From NCBI RefSeq assembly GCF_900100075.1, contig NZ_FNEG01000009.1:113400-177399 (forward strand): a DNA stretch of 64,000 nt. The letters are read 5' to 3'. The position numbers and the translations under genes are program-made. The notes under the pieces were generated by a model, which did not search any database, was not told the origin of the DNA, and was given only the letters and a program-made list of their open reading frames with translations. This document shows, in pieces, positions 33,864 through 43,900 of this stretch (positions within the stretch are counted from its first letter, which is position 1; each line of letters opens with the position of its first letter). Source of the stretch: Chryseobacterium jejuense. Its GTDB lineage: Bacteria > Bacteroidota > Bacteroidia > Flavobacteriales > Weeksellaceae.

Positions 33864-34679
33864 TTATTGGATGTTTACGCTTCCACCGCTGCTTTCTTCT
33901 TTAGTAACGCTTTTAAGGTCTCCTTTTTTAGCGATATCTACACTTCCGCCTGAAGAGGCCTCTGCCTTAACAGAAGAAACAGCACTGATCTGAATGCTGG
34001 CACCACTGGATGCATCTGCTTCTACATTGTCTGCAATAACCCCTTTAGCTGAAATGCTACTGCCTGAAGAAGAACTTATATCCGCATGCTTAGCTTTTCC
34101 GGAGATATCCATACTTGATCCTGATGAAGATTCTATATTAAGATTTACCGCCCAGATTTTCCCGTTGAAATTACTGCTGCTACCTGTATTAATATTGAAA
34201 TCATTTGCCTCCAGATTTCCGGAAATACTTCCTGCACTTGAAGCTTCAATACTGGTTTTTTCCTGAGTAAATTTATCTTTTACATTAATGCTTGCTGCAG
34301 ATTCTGCTGTAAGTTTTGTAAAGTCTCTGGCATAAATTTTTGCAGTGACTTTATTAATATTCATTACTCTGATTCCTTTCTTGTAGTGAATATGTACTTT
34401 TCCGGATTCATTTTCTACTAGAATTTCATCAATGATATTTTGAGGTGCTGAAATCACTATTTTTTCTGTATCCGACTTAATAATTTCTGCATCTATGGCC
34501 TGAGAAACCTGAATTTCGTCAAAATCTCCATTAAATTCTCTCTGCTGAATAGGTCCCGATTCTTTATTGATTACTTTCTCTACCCAGCCATTATTTTCTT
34601 TATTTTTTTTCTCATGTCTTTCATTACATGAGGCTAAAACCACTAAGGCTGAAAAAATAAAAAGAGTTCTTTTGTTCAT
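33864..34679 (-). CDS. DUF2807 (head GIN-domain) lipoprotein
   Basis: 271 residues. Lipoprotein signal LVVLASC, then Lys/Glu/Asn-rich linker. The DUF2807 domain follows: FDEIQVSQAIDAEIIKSDTE, VHIHYKKGI, with many repeats rich in Ser and Gly (SSGSS, ASSAGSISG, SSGASI) that fit a right-handed beta-helix. Such proteins are predicted surface or periplasmic structures of unknown role. It is convergent with the antiporter gene, one base apart. Confidence 0.85.
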   Translation of the reverse strand: MNKRTLFIFSALVVLASCNERHEKKNKENNGWVEKVINKESGPIQQREFNGDFDEIQVSQAIDAEIIKSDTEKIVISAPQNIIDEILVENESGKVHIHYKKGIRVMNINKVTAKIYARDFTKLTAESAASINVKDKFTQEKTSIEASSAGSISGNLEANDFNINTGSSSNFNGKIWAVNLNIESSSGSSMDISGKAKHADISSSSGSSISAKGVIADNVEADASSGASIQISAVSSVKAEASSGGSVDIAKKGDLKSVTKEESSGGSVNIQ

Positions 34680-34932
34680 GTTTATTTTTTTTATAGATTA
34701 TTTTTTTGATTATAATTTAATAACAACTAAAATATAAAAAATATTACATCTACTTCTTATTATCCTTTCAATCTCTAGTAATTCAATAATTGAAAAGTTT
34801 TTATGAAAGTAAAGCTGTTATTTCTTTTTATGCTTAAATCACCAAAACAGCTGTTTTATTAAATACATACCCCAAAATATCCGCTATAAGGCAAGTTTTT
34901 AATATCTTTATGCTTTAATAACAACTATATTT
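34680..34932. other. Intergenic region
   Basis: About 250 AT-rich bases between divergent genes. It has AT-rich runs and, before the M3 peptidase, TATCTTTA (34902-34909), a near match to the -7 consensus. No ORF, RNA or clear inverted repeat was noticed. Confidence 0.5.
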
Positions 34933-37074
34933 ATGAAGAATATTTCATCGGTATTATTAATTTCTGCCTTGGCGTTCAATCAATCTTGTACTACAATGAA
35001 ACAGACCGATACTCAACAGGAACTTCCTGCCCCTGATCCATCATTATCTTCAAACCCTTTTATGAAGAAGAGCAAGCTTCAGTATGAAGCTCCGGAGTTT
35101 GACAAAATTAAAAATGAACATTTTAAACCGGCTTTTGATTTCGGATTAAAGCAACATGCTGCCGAAATTGAAAAAATAGCTAATAATCCAGCTTCTCCTA
35201 CTTTTGAAAATACTATTGTTGCATTGGAAAAAAGCGGTGAAGTACTGAGAAGAGCACAAATTGTATTCTCTAACCTTACCAGTGCGAATACAAACCCTAC
35301 TCTACAGGCTTTGGATGAAGAATATGCTCCTATTTTTGCAGGGCATTCTGATAAAATGTACCTAAATGAAAATCTTTATAAAAGAATCAAATCAATCAAA
35401 GAAGATGGGCTAGATCCTGAAAGCAAAAGATTGGTACAATATTACAAACAAAACTTTGAGATTGCAGGAGCTAACCTTTCTGCAGCGGATAAAGAAACAC
35501 TAAAGCAGATCAACCAGGAACTGGCTTCGCTTTCTACACAATATGCTAATAAATTATTGGAGGCAAGAAAGCAAGGTGGTGTATTCTTCGCTGATGCTAA
35601 AGAACTGGATGGACTTTCTGCGGACGAGATTGCAGCGGCTGCAGCTGATGCTAAAACTGCAGGACAACCTGGAAAATATCTTCTTGCCCTACAAAATACA
35701 ACTCAACAGCCTCTTTTACAAAACCTTAAAAATAGAACGAGCAGAGAAAAGTTATTCAAAGCTTCATGGACAAGAGCTGAAAAAGGTGATGCTAACGATA
35801 CGAGAGAAACTATTGAAAAGCTGGCTAAAATCAGACTGAAGAAAGCTCAGATTCTTGGTAAAAAGAATTTTGCAGAATGGAAACTTCAGGATCAGATGGC
35901 CAAAACTCCGGAAGCAGCTACTAAACTAATGAATCAGGTGGCTACACCAGCTGTGGAAACAGCAAGACGTGAAGCTAAAGATATTCAAGATCTTATCGAT
36001 CAGCAAAAAGGCGGTTTCAAGGTAGAGCCTTGGGACTGGAATTTCTATGCCGAGCAGGTAAGAAAAGCTAAGTTTGATCTTGATGAAAGTGAAATTAAAC
36101 CTTATTTCGAAATCACAACTGTTTTAGAAAAAGGTGTTTTCTTCGCTGCTGAGAAATTCTACGGATTAACTTTCAAGAAGAGAACAGATCTTCCTGTTTA
36201 TCACCCTGATGTAGTGACTTATGAAGTTTTCGATCATGATGGAAAATCTATTGCTATCTACTATCTGGATTTCTACACAAGAGATTCTAAAAATGGTGGT
36301 GCATGGATGAGTAACTTCGTAGAGCAGTCTTACCTTATGGGAACAAAACCTGTAATTGTAAACTGTTATAATTATCAAAAACCAGCTCCTGGAAAGCCTT
36401 CATTAATTAGTTTTGATGATGTTTCAACTATTTTCCATGAGTTTGGACACTCTATCCACGGAATGTTTGCAAGCCAGAAATATCCATCTCTTTCAGGAAC
36501 CAATGTACCAAGAGACTTTGTAGAATTCCCTTCTCAGATCAATGAACACTGGGCACTGGATCCGATGGTTATAAAGAACTACGCAGTTCATTATGAAACA
36601 AAACAGCCTATTCCTCAGGCTCTGGTAGATAAAATTAAAAAAGCGGCTACCTTCAACCAAGGTTATATGACTACGGAATTGATTTCTGCAGCTGCTTTAG
36701 ACATGGATTGGCATTCTGTAACGAATGAAAGCCAGTTTATCCCTGTTTTAGATTTCGAAAAACAATCTTTAACAAATCACGGATTCACTTTAGCAACAGT
36801 TCCACCAAGATATCATACGCCTTATTTTGCTCACATTTGGGGCGGTGGATATTCAGCAGGCTATTATGCTTATCTATGGTCTGAAACACTGGATAACGAT
36901 GCATGGGAATGGATCAGTAATAACGGTGGATTAACCAGAGAAAACGGTGACCGTTTCAGAAAATATATTCTTTCTGTAGGAAATTCTGTAGACCTTAATC
37001 AGGCATTCAGAGATTTCACAGGACACGATCCGGATATCAAACCTTTATTAAGAAACAGAGGGTTTATTAAATAA
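34933..37074 (+). CDS. M3-family metallopeptidase (Dcp-like), lipoprotein
   Basis: 713 residues. Signal with possible lipobox FNQSC. The zinc motif HEFGH lies at about residue 500 (ifHEFGHSIHGMF), with the third ligand Glu likely in the following FPSQINEHW region. Conserved KTPEAATKLMN, YYLDFYTRDSKNGGAWM and GGGYSAGYYAYLW segments point to the Dcp/oligopeptidase A branch. It would cleave dipeptides from peptide C-termini in the periplasm. Confidence 0.92.
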   Translation: MKNISSVLLISALAFNQSCTTMKQTDTQQELPAPDPSLSSNPFMKKSKLQYEAPEFDKIKNEHFKPAFDFGLKQHAAEIEKIANNPASPTFENTIVALEKSGEVLRRAQIVFSNLTSANTNPTLQALDEEYAPIFAGHSDKMYLNENLYKRIKSIKEDGLDPESKRLVQYYKQNFEIAGANLSAADKETLKQINQELASLSTQYANKLLEARKQGGVFFADAKELDGLSADEIAAAAADAKTAGQPGKYLLALQNTTQQPLLQNLKNRTSREKLFKASWTRAEKGDANDTRETIEKLAKIRLKKAQILGKKNFAEWKLQDQMAKTPEAATKLMNQVATPAVETARREAKDIQDLIDQQKGGFKVEPWDWNFYAEQVRKAKFDLDESEIKPYFEITTVLEKGVFFAAEKFYGLTFKKRTDLPVYHPDVVTYEVFDHDGKSIAIYYLDFYTRDSKNGGAWMSNFVEQSYLMGTKPVIVNCYNYQKPAPGKPSLISFDDVSTIFHEFGHSIHGMFASQKYPSLSGTNVPRDFVEFPSQINEHWALDPMVIKNYAVHYETKQPIPQALVDKIKKAATFNQGYMTTELISAAALDMDWHSVTNESQFIPVLDFEKQSLTNHGFTLATVPPRYHTPYFAHIWGGGYSAGYYAYLWSETLDNDAWEWISNNGGLTRENGDRFRKYILSVGNSVDLNQAFRDFTGHDPDIKPLLRNRGFIK

Positions 37075-37081
37075 TACAATG

Positions 37082-37113
37082 GAAGCATTCTTTTAAGAGT
37101 GCTTCTTTTTTTT
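37082..37113 (+). terminator. Terminator of the M3 peptidase gene
   Basis: Stem GAAGCATTCTT / AAGAGTGCTTC (37082-37092, 37095-37105) followed by T8. Confidence 0.82.
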
Positions 37114-37223
37114 GATTAAAACCTGGAAGATTAGCTCAATTGGGGATAAGTTTTGGCTAAAGCTGATGGATTTATTGCATCATTTTAGAACAAGTTAAAG
37201 CCCGTTCCTATTGATATTTATTA

Positions 37224-37231
37224 TACTTTTG
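37224..37231 (+). promoter_or_regulatory. Promoter -7 box for the YchJ gene
   Basis: TACTTTTG, matching TAnnTTTG, 26 bases before the ATG. Confidence 0.5.
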
Positions 37232-37256
37232 TAGCTTAAAATTTTAAATAAAAAAG

Positions 37257-37634
37257 ATGAATTGTCCCTGCTGTTCAGGAAAATCCTATGAAGAATGCTG
37301 CAAGCCTTATCATACAGGAGAAAAACATGCTCCCACAGCTGAAGCATTGATGCGTTCCCGATTCTCAGCCTTTGCCATCCCGAACGGTGAATATTTAATG
37401 GAAACTACCCTTCCGGGAAAACGAAAATACCATAACAAACAGGATTTACAGGAATGGGGTGAGATTAATGAATGGACAAAACTGGAAATTATTCAGACTC
37501 CCGCTTTAAATCATGTAGAGTTTAAGGCTTATTATACAGATCAGGACGGTCATCCGCAAATCCATCACGAATTCTCTGTCTTTCAGAAAATGCATGAGCG
37601 TTGGTATTATGTTTCAGGTGAATTTTTAAACTAA
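37257..37634 (+). CDS. YchJ-family protein with SEC-C zinc-binding motif
   Basis: 125 residues. Starts with MNCPCCSGKSYEECCKPYH, a SEC-C type metal-binding motif (C-x-C, CC), then HTGEKHAPTAEALMRSRFSAF, characteristic of YchJ/YcgJ proteins with an NTF2-like fold (VEFKAYYTDQDGHPQIHHE). Function unknown. Followed 4 bases later by an exported protein gene, so probably the same transcript. Confidence 0.9.
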   Translation: MNCPCCSGKSYEECCKPYHTGEKHAPTAEALMRSRFSAFAIPNGEYLMETTLPGKRKYHNKQDLQEWGEINEWTKLEIIQTPALNHVEFKAYYTDQDGHPQIHHEFSVFQKMHERWYYVSGEFLN

Positions 37635-37638
37635 TAAT

Positions 37639-38232
37639 ATGAAGAAGAATTTTATGTACACATTGCTGCTTATGCTTTGCAGCTTTAGTATTTTCAATGC
37701 CCAAACAACTGAGGATAAAAAGGAGATTTCCATTGCTGTAACTGACATCTTAAAAGGGTTTCAAACCAAGAACGGTGATATCATGAATCAATATGTGAAC
37801 CCCACTTATGGTGTTGGTGTCCTTTTTAAAAGTGGTGGAGATCTTGGTTTTGTTTTAAATGAGGATGTTAATCTCAATATGTCATTAGGCTACATTCAAA
37901 AAGTGTGGAATATCAGAAATCAATCTCCAATACAGTTTGATACTGCTTTTGAATATGATTTAAATAACAAAAAGTGGAAAAAAGAAGGATTATCGGTTCA
38001 GTTTAATTCTAATGCTGTGAATGCTTATGCGAATAAATTCTTATCGCAGTATTCTGTAAAAGATCAGAAGATTTTTAAAATCAATTCCAATCCTAAAAAT
38101 GTAGTTTTTGTAACGCTGGCTGAGAATAGTAAGGAGAATGCTCCTATTAATGGATTTAGATTTGTCATGACAAAGATTGATGGCAAATGGTTCCTTACGT
38201 TTATTGATGTAACGGAGCATGATGCAGAGTAA
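37639..38232 (+). CDS. Exported protein of unknown function
   Basis: 197 residues with signal peptide MKKNFMYTLLLMLCSFSIFNAQ. The mature part contains KGFQTKNGDIMNQYVNP, GVGVLFKSGGDLGFVLNED and KWFLTFIDVTEHDAE; no known motif is recognised, though the end (a DGKWFLTFIDV-like strand) recalls NTF2-like domains. It follows the YchJ gene closely and ends at a strong terminator. Confidence 0.7.
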   Translation: MKKNFMYTLLLMLCSFSIFNAQTTEDKKEISIAVTDILKGFQTKNGDIMNQYVNPTYGVGVLFKSGGDLGFVLNEDVNLNMSLGYIQKVWNIRNQSPIQFDTAFEYDLNNKKWKKEGLSVQFNSNAVNAYANKFLSQYSVKDQKIFKINSNPKNVVFVTLAENSKENAPINGFRFVMTKIDGKWFLTFIDVTEHDAE

Positions 38233-38245
38233 GAGTGTGGGATAA

Positions 38246-38290
38246 ACCACCCCGTCAAATCTTCGATTTGACATCCCTTCAGCGAAGGGG
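38246..38290. repeat. Dispersed composite hairpin, copy 1
   Basis: Two adjacent hairpins: GTCAAATCTTCGATTTGAC (38254-38272) and CCCTTCAGCGAAGGG (38275-38289). A similar arrangement (TTTGACACCCTCC followed by GGAGGGAAA) is at 52076-52109. Intergenic. Confidence 0.55.
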
Positions 38291-38326
38291 AATACCAAGC
38301 ATTATTCAACTAATATTACTTATAAG

Positions 38327-38361
38327 AAATACCCCACAGAATGCTCTGCGGGGTATTTTTA
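38327..38361 (+). terminator. Terminator of the 37639 gene
   Basis: Stem AAATACCCCACAGA / TCTGCGGGGTATTT with loop ATGC (one A-C mismatch), then T-rich. Confidence 0.85.
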
Positions 38362-38400
38362 TTCTATATTAAGCTTGGATCTTTGTGAAAACCCAATCCA

Positions 38401-38428
38401 AAAAAATGTCCGAAAAAATCGGACATTT
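38401..38428 (-). terminator. Terminator of the SlyD-type gene
   Basis: Stem AAATGTCCGA / TCGGACATTT (38404-38413, 38419-38428); on the minus strand the T-run follows. Confidence 0.85.
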
Positions 38429-38438
38429 ATATTATTTT

Positions 38439-38939
38439 TTAGTGAGCATCAGTTCCGTCAATACCGTGAGCATGACCGTGTGATAATTCTTCTTCTGTTG
38501 CAGGACGAGTGTTTAAAACTTCTACCTGGAAATCTAACACTTTACCAGCCATTGGGTGGTTAAGGTCTGCTACTACAGCTTCCGGAGTTACTTCTACTAC
38601 AAAAGCCTGGAAGTTATTTCCTTGGTTGTCTGATAAAGGTAAAATTGCTCCAATTGGAGGAGTTCCTGATTCTTGGAACATTTCAAGTGGTAATTGTGCA
38701 ATAGCATCAGGCTGTCTTTCTCCGTAAGCTTCTTCAGGCTGAATTACAAAAGCAGCTTTATCACCAGCTTTCAAACCTAGGATATTTTCTTCAAATTTTG
38801 GAATCATCATTCCAACACCATACAAAAATGTAAGTGGATTTTCTGCTGTTGTTTCTTCTACTAGAACTTTAGTTCCATCTGCTTCGATTGTGTGAAGTAT
38901 ATACTTTACAGCTACAACGTGATTGTTTTCAATTGTCAT
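38439..38939 (-). CDS. SlyD-like FKBP-type peptidyl-prolyl isomerase
   Basis: 166 residues. FKBP core with inserted flap: ENNHVVAVKYILHTIEADGTKV at the start, NPLTFLYGVGMMIPKFEENIL, GLKAGDKAAFVIQPEEAYGE (about 57-76), and a DFQVEVLNTRP strand. The C-terminal His-rich tail (HGHAHGIDGTDAH) fits the metal-binding tail of SlyD. It has PPIase and chaperone roles and can bind nickel or other metals. A -7 box and short hairpin precede it. Confidence 0.92.
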   Translation of the reverse strand: MTIENNHVVAVKYILHTIEADGTKVLVEETTAENPLTFLYGVGMMIPKFEENILGLKAGDKAAFVIQPEEAYGERQPDAIAQLPLEMFQESGTPPIGAILPLSDNQGNNFQAFVVEVTPEAVVADLNHPMAGKVLDFQVEVLNTRPATEEELSHGHAHGIDGTDAH

Positions 38940-38981
38940 ATTTTCTTTTTTTGTCGTGATTTTCCTTCACGATTAACACCA

Positions 38982-38989
38982 CAAATATA
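38982..38989 (-). promoter_or_regulatory. Promoter -7 box for the SlyD-type gene
   Basis: Minus-strand TATATTTG. The roughly 37-base leader contains a small hairpin TCGTGA / TCACGA (38954-38959, 38967-38972). Confidence 0.5.
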
Positions 38990-39143
38990 ATGTTTTTGAA
39001 ATAATTTCATTGGGTTGGAAACTATGAAAGACATAAAGAACAACTCCTGCTCTTTATTCATCCCAAAAACATTTTCATAAATTTTATTTTCATGAACGAT
39101 CAGAAGTTATAAGACCAGCAGATACTTCCAGCTTACAGTCCTG

Positions 39144-39395
39144 TTACTTCTTATTCCTGGACTCTTCTCTTTTTTTCTGTCTTAAGACATACAAATACAA
39201 ACTTTCAACTTTCGCCCTTGCCCAATCTGTTTTGCGTAAAAACTTCAATGATGAATTGATACTCGGGTTATCTGTAAAACATTTGATATTGATTTGTTTT
39301 CCCAATTCCTCAAACCCCTGGTAATATTCCACTAGTTCTTCAAGAATAGCATCAAGTCTTTTTCCGTGTAAAGGATCTTTTGATTTTTCTTCCAT
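39144..39395 (-). CDS. VF530 (DUF2132) family DNA-binding protein
   Basis: 83 residues. Conserved DPLHGKRLDAILEELVEYY, CFTDNPSINSSLKFLRKTDWARAKVESLYL, the family signature. VF530 proteins are small proteins with proposed DNA-binding ability; the role is not known. A basic C-terminal tail (RQKKREESRNKK). The gene is flanked by short intergenic spacers with no obvious operon partner. Confidence 0.9.
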   Translation of the reverse strand: MEEKSKDPLHGKRLDAILEELVEYYQGFEELGKQINIKCFTDNPSINSSLKFLRKTDWARAKVESLYLYVLRQKKREESRNKK

Positions 39396-39439
39396 AACGC
39401 AGTAAAATTAAAACATTTTATCAGACTTACCGACTAAAA

Positions 39440-39470
39440 TTGTTTCAACTCTTAATCTTTAGTATTTTTG
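39440..39470 (+). promoter_or_regulatory. Promoter for the 39513 small gene
   Basis: TTG (39440-39442), 20 bases, TATTTTTG (39463-39470). A start near 39475 rules out the ATG at 39468/39471 and selects that at 39513. Confidence 0.55.
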
Positions 39471-39512
39471 ATGAAGCTATTTCTTACCCATAAAATTATT
39501 CGTTACCAAAAT

Positions 39513-39665
39513 ATGAGCAAAAACAACGAAGTAAACAGGAAAAAAAATAAAAATAAAATCGACCAGAAAAAGAGGAAAGCACAAAATGCAGAAGCAGAAA
39601 GGAAAGCACGTTTAAAACAAATTCATCAAGATTTTAAAGCAAAAGAAGCTGATGATCAACCATAA
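39513..39665 (+). CDS. Small Lys-rich protein of unknown function
   Basis: 50 residues starting MSKNNEVNRKKNKNK, a highly basic, probably helical peptide (RKAQNAEAERKARLKQIHQD) with no Cys or hydrophobic segment. The start is set by the promoter at 39440-39470. It could be a nucleic-acid-binding or ribosome-associated peptide, but that is speculation. It lies upstream of sbcD with a 70-base gap. Confidence 0.6.
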   Translation: MSKNNEVNRKKNKNKIDQKKRKAQNAEAERKARLKQIHQDFKAKEADDQP

Positions 39666-39734
39666 AAATCGTTTATTATTAAACCTAATGACTTTTAAAA
39701 GCCTATATTTCCTTTACACAACGATACATTTTTT

Positions 39735-40940
39735 ATGAAAATTCTACATACTGCCGACTGGCATTTAGGAAAACGACTGGACCGCTTCTCCCGACTGGAA
39801 GAGCAAGTTTCAGTGATGGAAGAAATCATCACAATTGCTGATGATGAGCATGTTGATATGATCCTTATTGCCGGCGATTTGTTTGATAATTTCAACCCTG
39901 CTGTAGAAGCCGTTGAGCTTTTTTATAAAACACTGAAACGTTTATCTCAAAACGGAAAACGTCCTGTAATTGCTATTTCAGGAAATCACGATTCTCCTAA
40001 CCTTATCGATGCTCCGGATCCGTTGGCCAGGGAATGCGGAATTATTCTCATAGGTCATCCCAAAGCGGAAGTTATCCCATTTGGAACAGAACATTTTACA
40101 ATTACCCATTCAAAAGAAGGTTTTATAGAAATGAAGATCAATACTATTGATTTTCCTATACGACTATTGCACACTCCTTATGCCAATGAAGTCCGTTTGA
40201 AGGAATATTTAGGAGAAAATAAGGAAGAAGAAATCAATAATGTCCTTTCCAGAACCTGGAAAGATCTTGCAGACCAATTCTGTGATGAAAAAGGAATCAA
40301 CCTTCTGACTGCCCATTTATATATGAATAAAAAAGGAGCTGACATTTTAGAAGAGCCTGAAGGAGAAAAACCTATTAAAATTGGGAATGCAGATCTTATT
40401 TATTCGGATAGTATTCCTGAACAGATTCAATATACAGCTTTAGGCCATTTACATGGTTTTCAGAATATCGGAACAAAGGAAAAACCGGTCATTTATTCCT
40501 CTTCTCCTCTATGCTACAGCTTTAGTGAGGCAGGACAGACAAAATATGTTTCAATTATTGATGCAGAACCAGGGAAACCTGTTTCGTATGAAAAAAAAGT
40601 ATTGAAAAGCGGAAGAACTCTAGTAAGAAAAACGTTTACATCCATTGATGAAACCGTTCAATGGTTGGAAAAACATCCATATACGTTTATTGAGCTGACA
40701 TTAGAAAGTGAAACCTTTTTAACGGCTGATGAACGAAGGCTAATTTATCAGTCCCATAATGGAATTGTACATCTGATCCCAAAGGTTAAAAATCAGGAAT
40801 CCGGTGAAGAAACCAATCATGAAATTAATCTCAACCAGAATATAGAAACATTGTTCAAGGATTTTTTTAAATCGAAAAATGCAGGCCAGGAAGCCAATGA
40901 AGAACTGATGAAATTGTTTAACGAAATTTTAAATGCCTAA
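39735..40940 (+). CDS. sbcD: SbcCD nuclease subunit D
   Basis: 401 residues, Mre11-type phosphoesterase. Metal-binding motifs are all present: HTADWHLGKRLDRF (5-18), IAGDLFDNFNP (about 46-56), SGNHDSP (about 80-86), LTAHLYM and ALGHLHGF. With SbcC it opens hairpins and processes DNA ends. It ends three bases before the sbcC start, so the two are coupled. Confidence 0.95.
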   Translation: MKILHTADWHLGKRLDRFSRLEEQVSVMEEIITIADDEHVDMILIAGDLFDNFNPAVEAVELFYKTLKRLSQNGKRPVIAISGNHDSPNLIDAPDPLARECGIILIGHPKAEVIPFGTEHFTITHSKEGFIEMKINTIDFPIRLLHTPYANEVRLKEYLGENKEEEINNVLSRTWKDLADQFCDEKGINLLTAHLYMNKKGADILEEPEGEKPIKIGNADLIYSDSIPEQIQYTALGHLHGFQNIGTKEKPVIYSSSPLCYSFSEAGQTKYVSIIDAEPGKPVSYEKKVLKSGRTLVRKTFTSIDETVQWLEKHPYTFIELTLESETFLTADERRLIYQSHNGIVHLIPKVKNQESGEETNHEINLNQNIETLFKDFFKSKNAGQEANEELMKLFNEILNA

Positions 40941-40943
40941 GTT

Positions 40944-43900
40944 ATGATTCCTGTTCAATTAACCATTGAAGGTTTGTATTCTTATCAGGAACGTCAGACC
41001 ATTGATTTCAAAAACCTTACGGAAGCCGGTCTATTCGGTATTTTTGGAGCGGTAGGTTCCGGAAAATCTTCAGTATTGGAAGCGATTTCGTTTGCTTTAT
41101 ATGGTGAAACGGAACGTCTGAATATGCGTGACAAAAGAGCGTATAATATGATGAATTTAAAATCAAACTCGTCCTATATTGAGTTTGATTTTATTAATTA
41201 TGAAAATAAGCTTTTCCGTGCTACCAGGGATTTCAGGCGGAATTCTAAAAAGTTTGAGGATGTAAAACCCTATTCTGTGACGTTCTATGAGAACATCAAC
41301 GGAAAATGGGTTCCTTTGGATCATTCCAATGCAGAAGAGATTATTGGTTTAAGCTATTCCAACTTTAAACGGACCATCATTATTCCTCAGGGACAGTTTA
41401 AGGAATTTCTTGAATTGGGAGCCGCAGACAGAACAAATATGATGAAGGAAATTTTCAGTCTTCAGCGTTATGATCTCCAGAATAATGTTTCAGCTTTGAA
41501 TACCAGAAACCGATCAGAATTGGATCAGCTTGAAGGTCAGCTGAAAGGTTTTGAAGAGATCAGTGAAGAAAAAATTCAACTTCAAAAAGATCTTTTGGGA
41601 GAGGAACAGAAAAAACTGGTTCAGGCCAATGAAAAATTTGAAAAGGTTTCCCAGATTTATCAACAATTAAAAAATTTAAAAACTGATTTTGAAAGCCTAA
41701 AACAAAACCGGGAAAACTTTAACAAACTTTCCGAGCAAAAACCTCAAATGGATGTACTTGAGGCTCAAACTGAACTTTATGATCGTACATTCAGAGCTTT
41801 CAATCCATTAATTACTGAAAAAAACAGGCTTTCCAAAAGTGTTGTTGAGAAAAGGAATGAGAAAGAAAATCAGGTCAAAGCAGTAAAGGAAACCGAGACT
41901 GCTTTTAATACTGTAAAAGAACAACTTTCTGTTTTGGAATCGAAGTTTAAAGCTTTAGAACAGTCCAGAATACAGGAAAATGATTTAAGTCTTATGGTAC
42001 AGATCCTGAAGTTTTATAATGAGATTAAAACGCTTAAGGAAAGAACCCAAAAAGGGTCAGAAAAGGTAGCTGAAGTAGAAGTTCAAAGGGATGTCATTCA
42101 GAAAAAGATTACTGAGCTGTCTAAAAGCCTTGATGTTTTAAAAGGGCAAAAGCTTGATACCTCTTTACTTTCCAATGTAGGGAACTGGTTTATTCAACAT
42201 AAAAATTTTAAAAAATCACAACAGGAGCAAATTGAAAAAATTCAAAAGCATCAAAAGCAGGTAGAACTGATTGCTGAGGAATTGAAACCTTTTGGTCTTC
42301 AGGAAAACTTTAAAGCTGATTTCAATACGAAAAAAGAAGGTCTGGAAGCACAGAAAAAGGAACTTTCTCAAAAGCTGGATCATCTGAAGATTCAAAAGGA
42401 ACTTTCCCGTTTTGCGAGTGAACTTCATGATGGAGAAGCCTGTCCTCTTTGTGGTTCTCAGGAGCATCCTCATATTGTGGAATTTCATGATGTAAATACT
42501 GAGCTACAGGAAATTGAAAAGAAAATAAAAACGGTTGAACAGGAAGCTCATCAACTTCAGCAACAGGAAACCGCTGTTGAAAAAATTCTGGACAGAAAGA
42601 AAATCTTTGAAGAACAATTAGTCTCTGAACAGAAAGTTCTTCAACAGATCCAAAAGGATATGGAAAGCCATCTTCAACAGTTTATATGGAAACCATTCAG
42701 TCCGGATCATGAGGATGATTTTGAGAAAAAAAGATCAGATTCTTTTGCTGTGGAAAAGAAGATTGAAGAAACTGACAAAACGATCAATCTGGAACGCGAA
42801 ACCCTGGAAAAGGAAAATAAAGTTCTTGAAAAATATAAAAATGCTTTGGAAGCTTTCAAGTTGGAAGAAGCTACGAAGCAGAAAGAAATCAATATCAGCC
42901 GTTCCAACCTTAAGATTCTGGAGTGGGAATCTTATGCACAAAAGACTGTAATAGAAATTGAAGAAGCTTATCAAAAATTAGCACAATCCAATACAGAAAC
43001 AGAACAAAGCTATCAAAAAGCGGCTCAACAGGAAAAGGAGCTTGCTCCGAAACTTGCAGAACAGAAAGCAATTGTCAGCCAGTCTGAAAAACAGATTACA
43101 GAGCTTGAAAAAGAAATTTCAGAGAATCAACAGACTATTGATAAGGCTTTAAATGAAAATCATTTTACAACATTTAATGAAGTAGAAAATATCCTTCAGC
43201 AGGAAATCAATATTCAGGAAGCAAGAGCTAAAATCCAGCAATTCAAAATTGATTTTGAAACCCTGAAAAAAGTGATTGAAGGGCTAGAGCTGAAACTAAA
43301 AGATCTTTCCTTTGATGACGAACAGTTTTCATTGGCTGAAAAACAGTTTGGAGAAGCTCAGACTGAATTAAAGCAAATCAATGATGCTGTTGTCACCATG
43401 ATTGCTGAAAAAGACAGACTAGAAAAAGAATACAAGAAAAAAGAAGAACTTCTAAAGGAATTAACAAAGCTTCAGAAACGCTCTGAAAATCTTAAACTGA
43501 TGATGAATCTGTTTAAAGGTGCTGGTTTTGTTCAGTATGTTTCTTCTATCTATCTGAGACAGCTATGCGATCATGCGAATACCCGCTTCCATAGAATGAC
43601 AAGAAATCAGTTGAGCCTGCAGCTTAATGAAAATAATGATTTTGAGATCATCGATTACCTCAACGAAGGCAGAAGCAGAAGTGTGAAAACGCTTTCAGGC
43701 GGACAGGCATTTCAGGTATCTTTAAGTCTTGCTTTAGCTTTGGCAGAAAGTGTTCAGTCTAATGCTCAGGCCGATAAAAACTTCTTCTTTATTGATGAAG
43801 GTTTCGGAACTCAGGATACAGAATCTGTAAATATTGTATTTGAAACACTTACTAACCTGATGAAGGAAAATAGAATTGTGGGAATTATCTCTCACGTAGA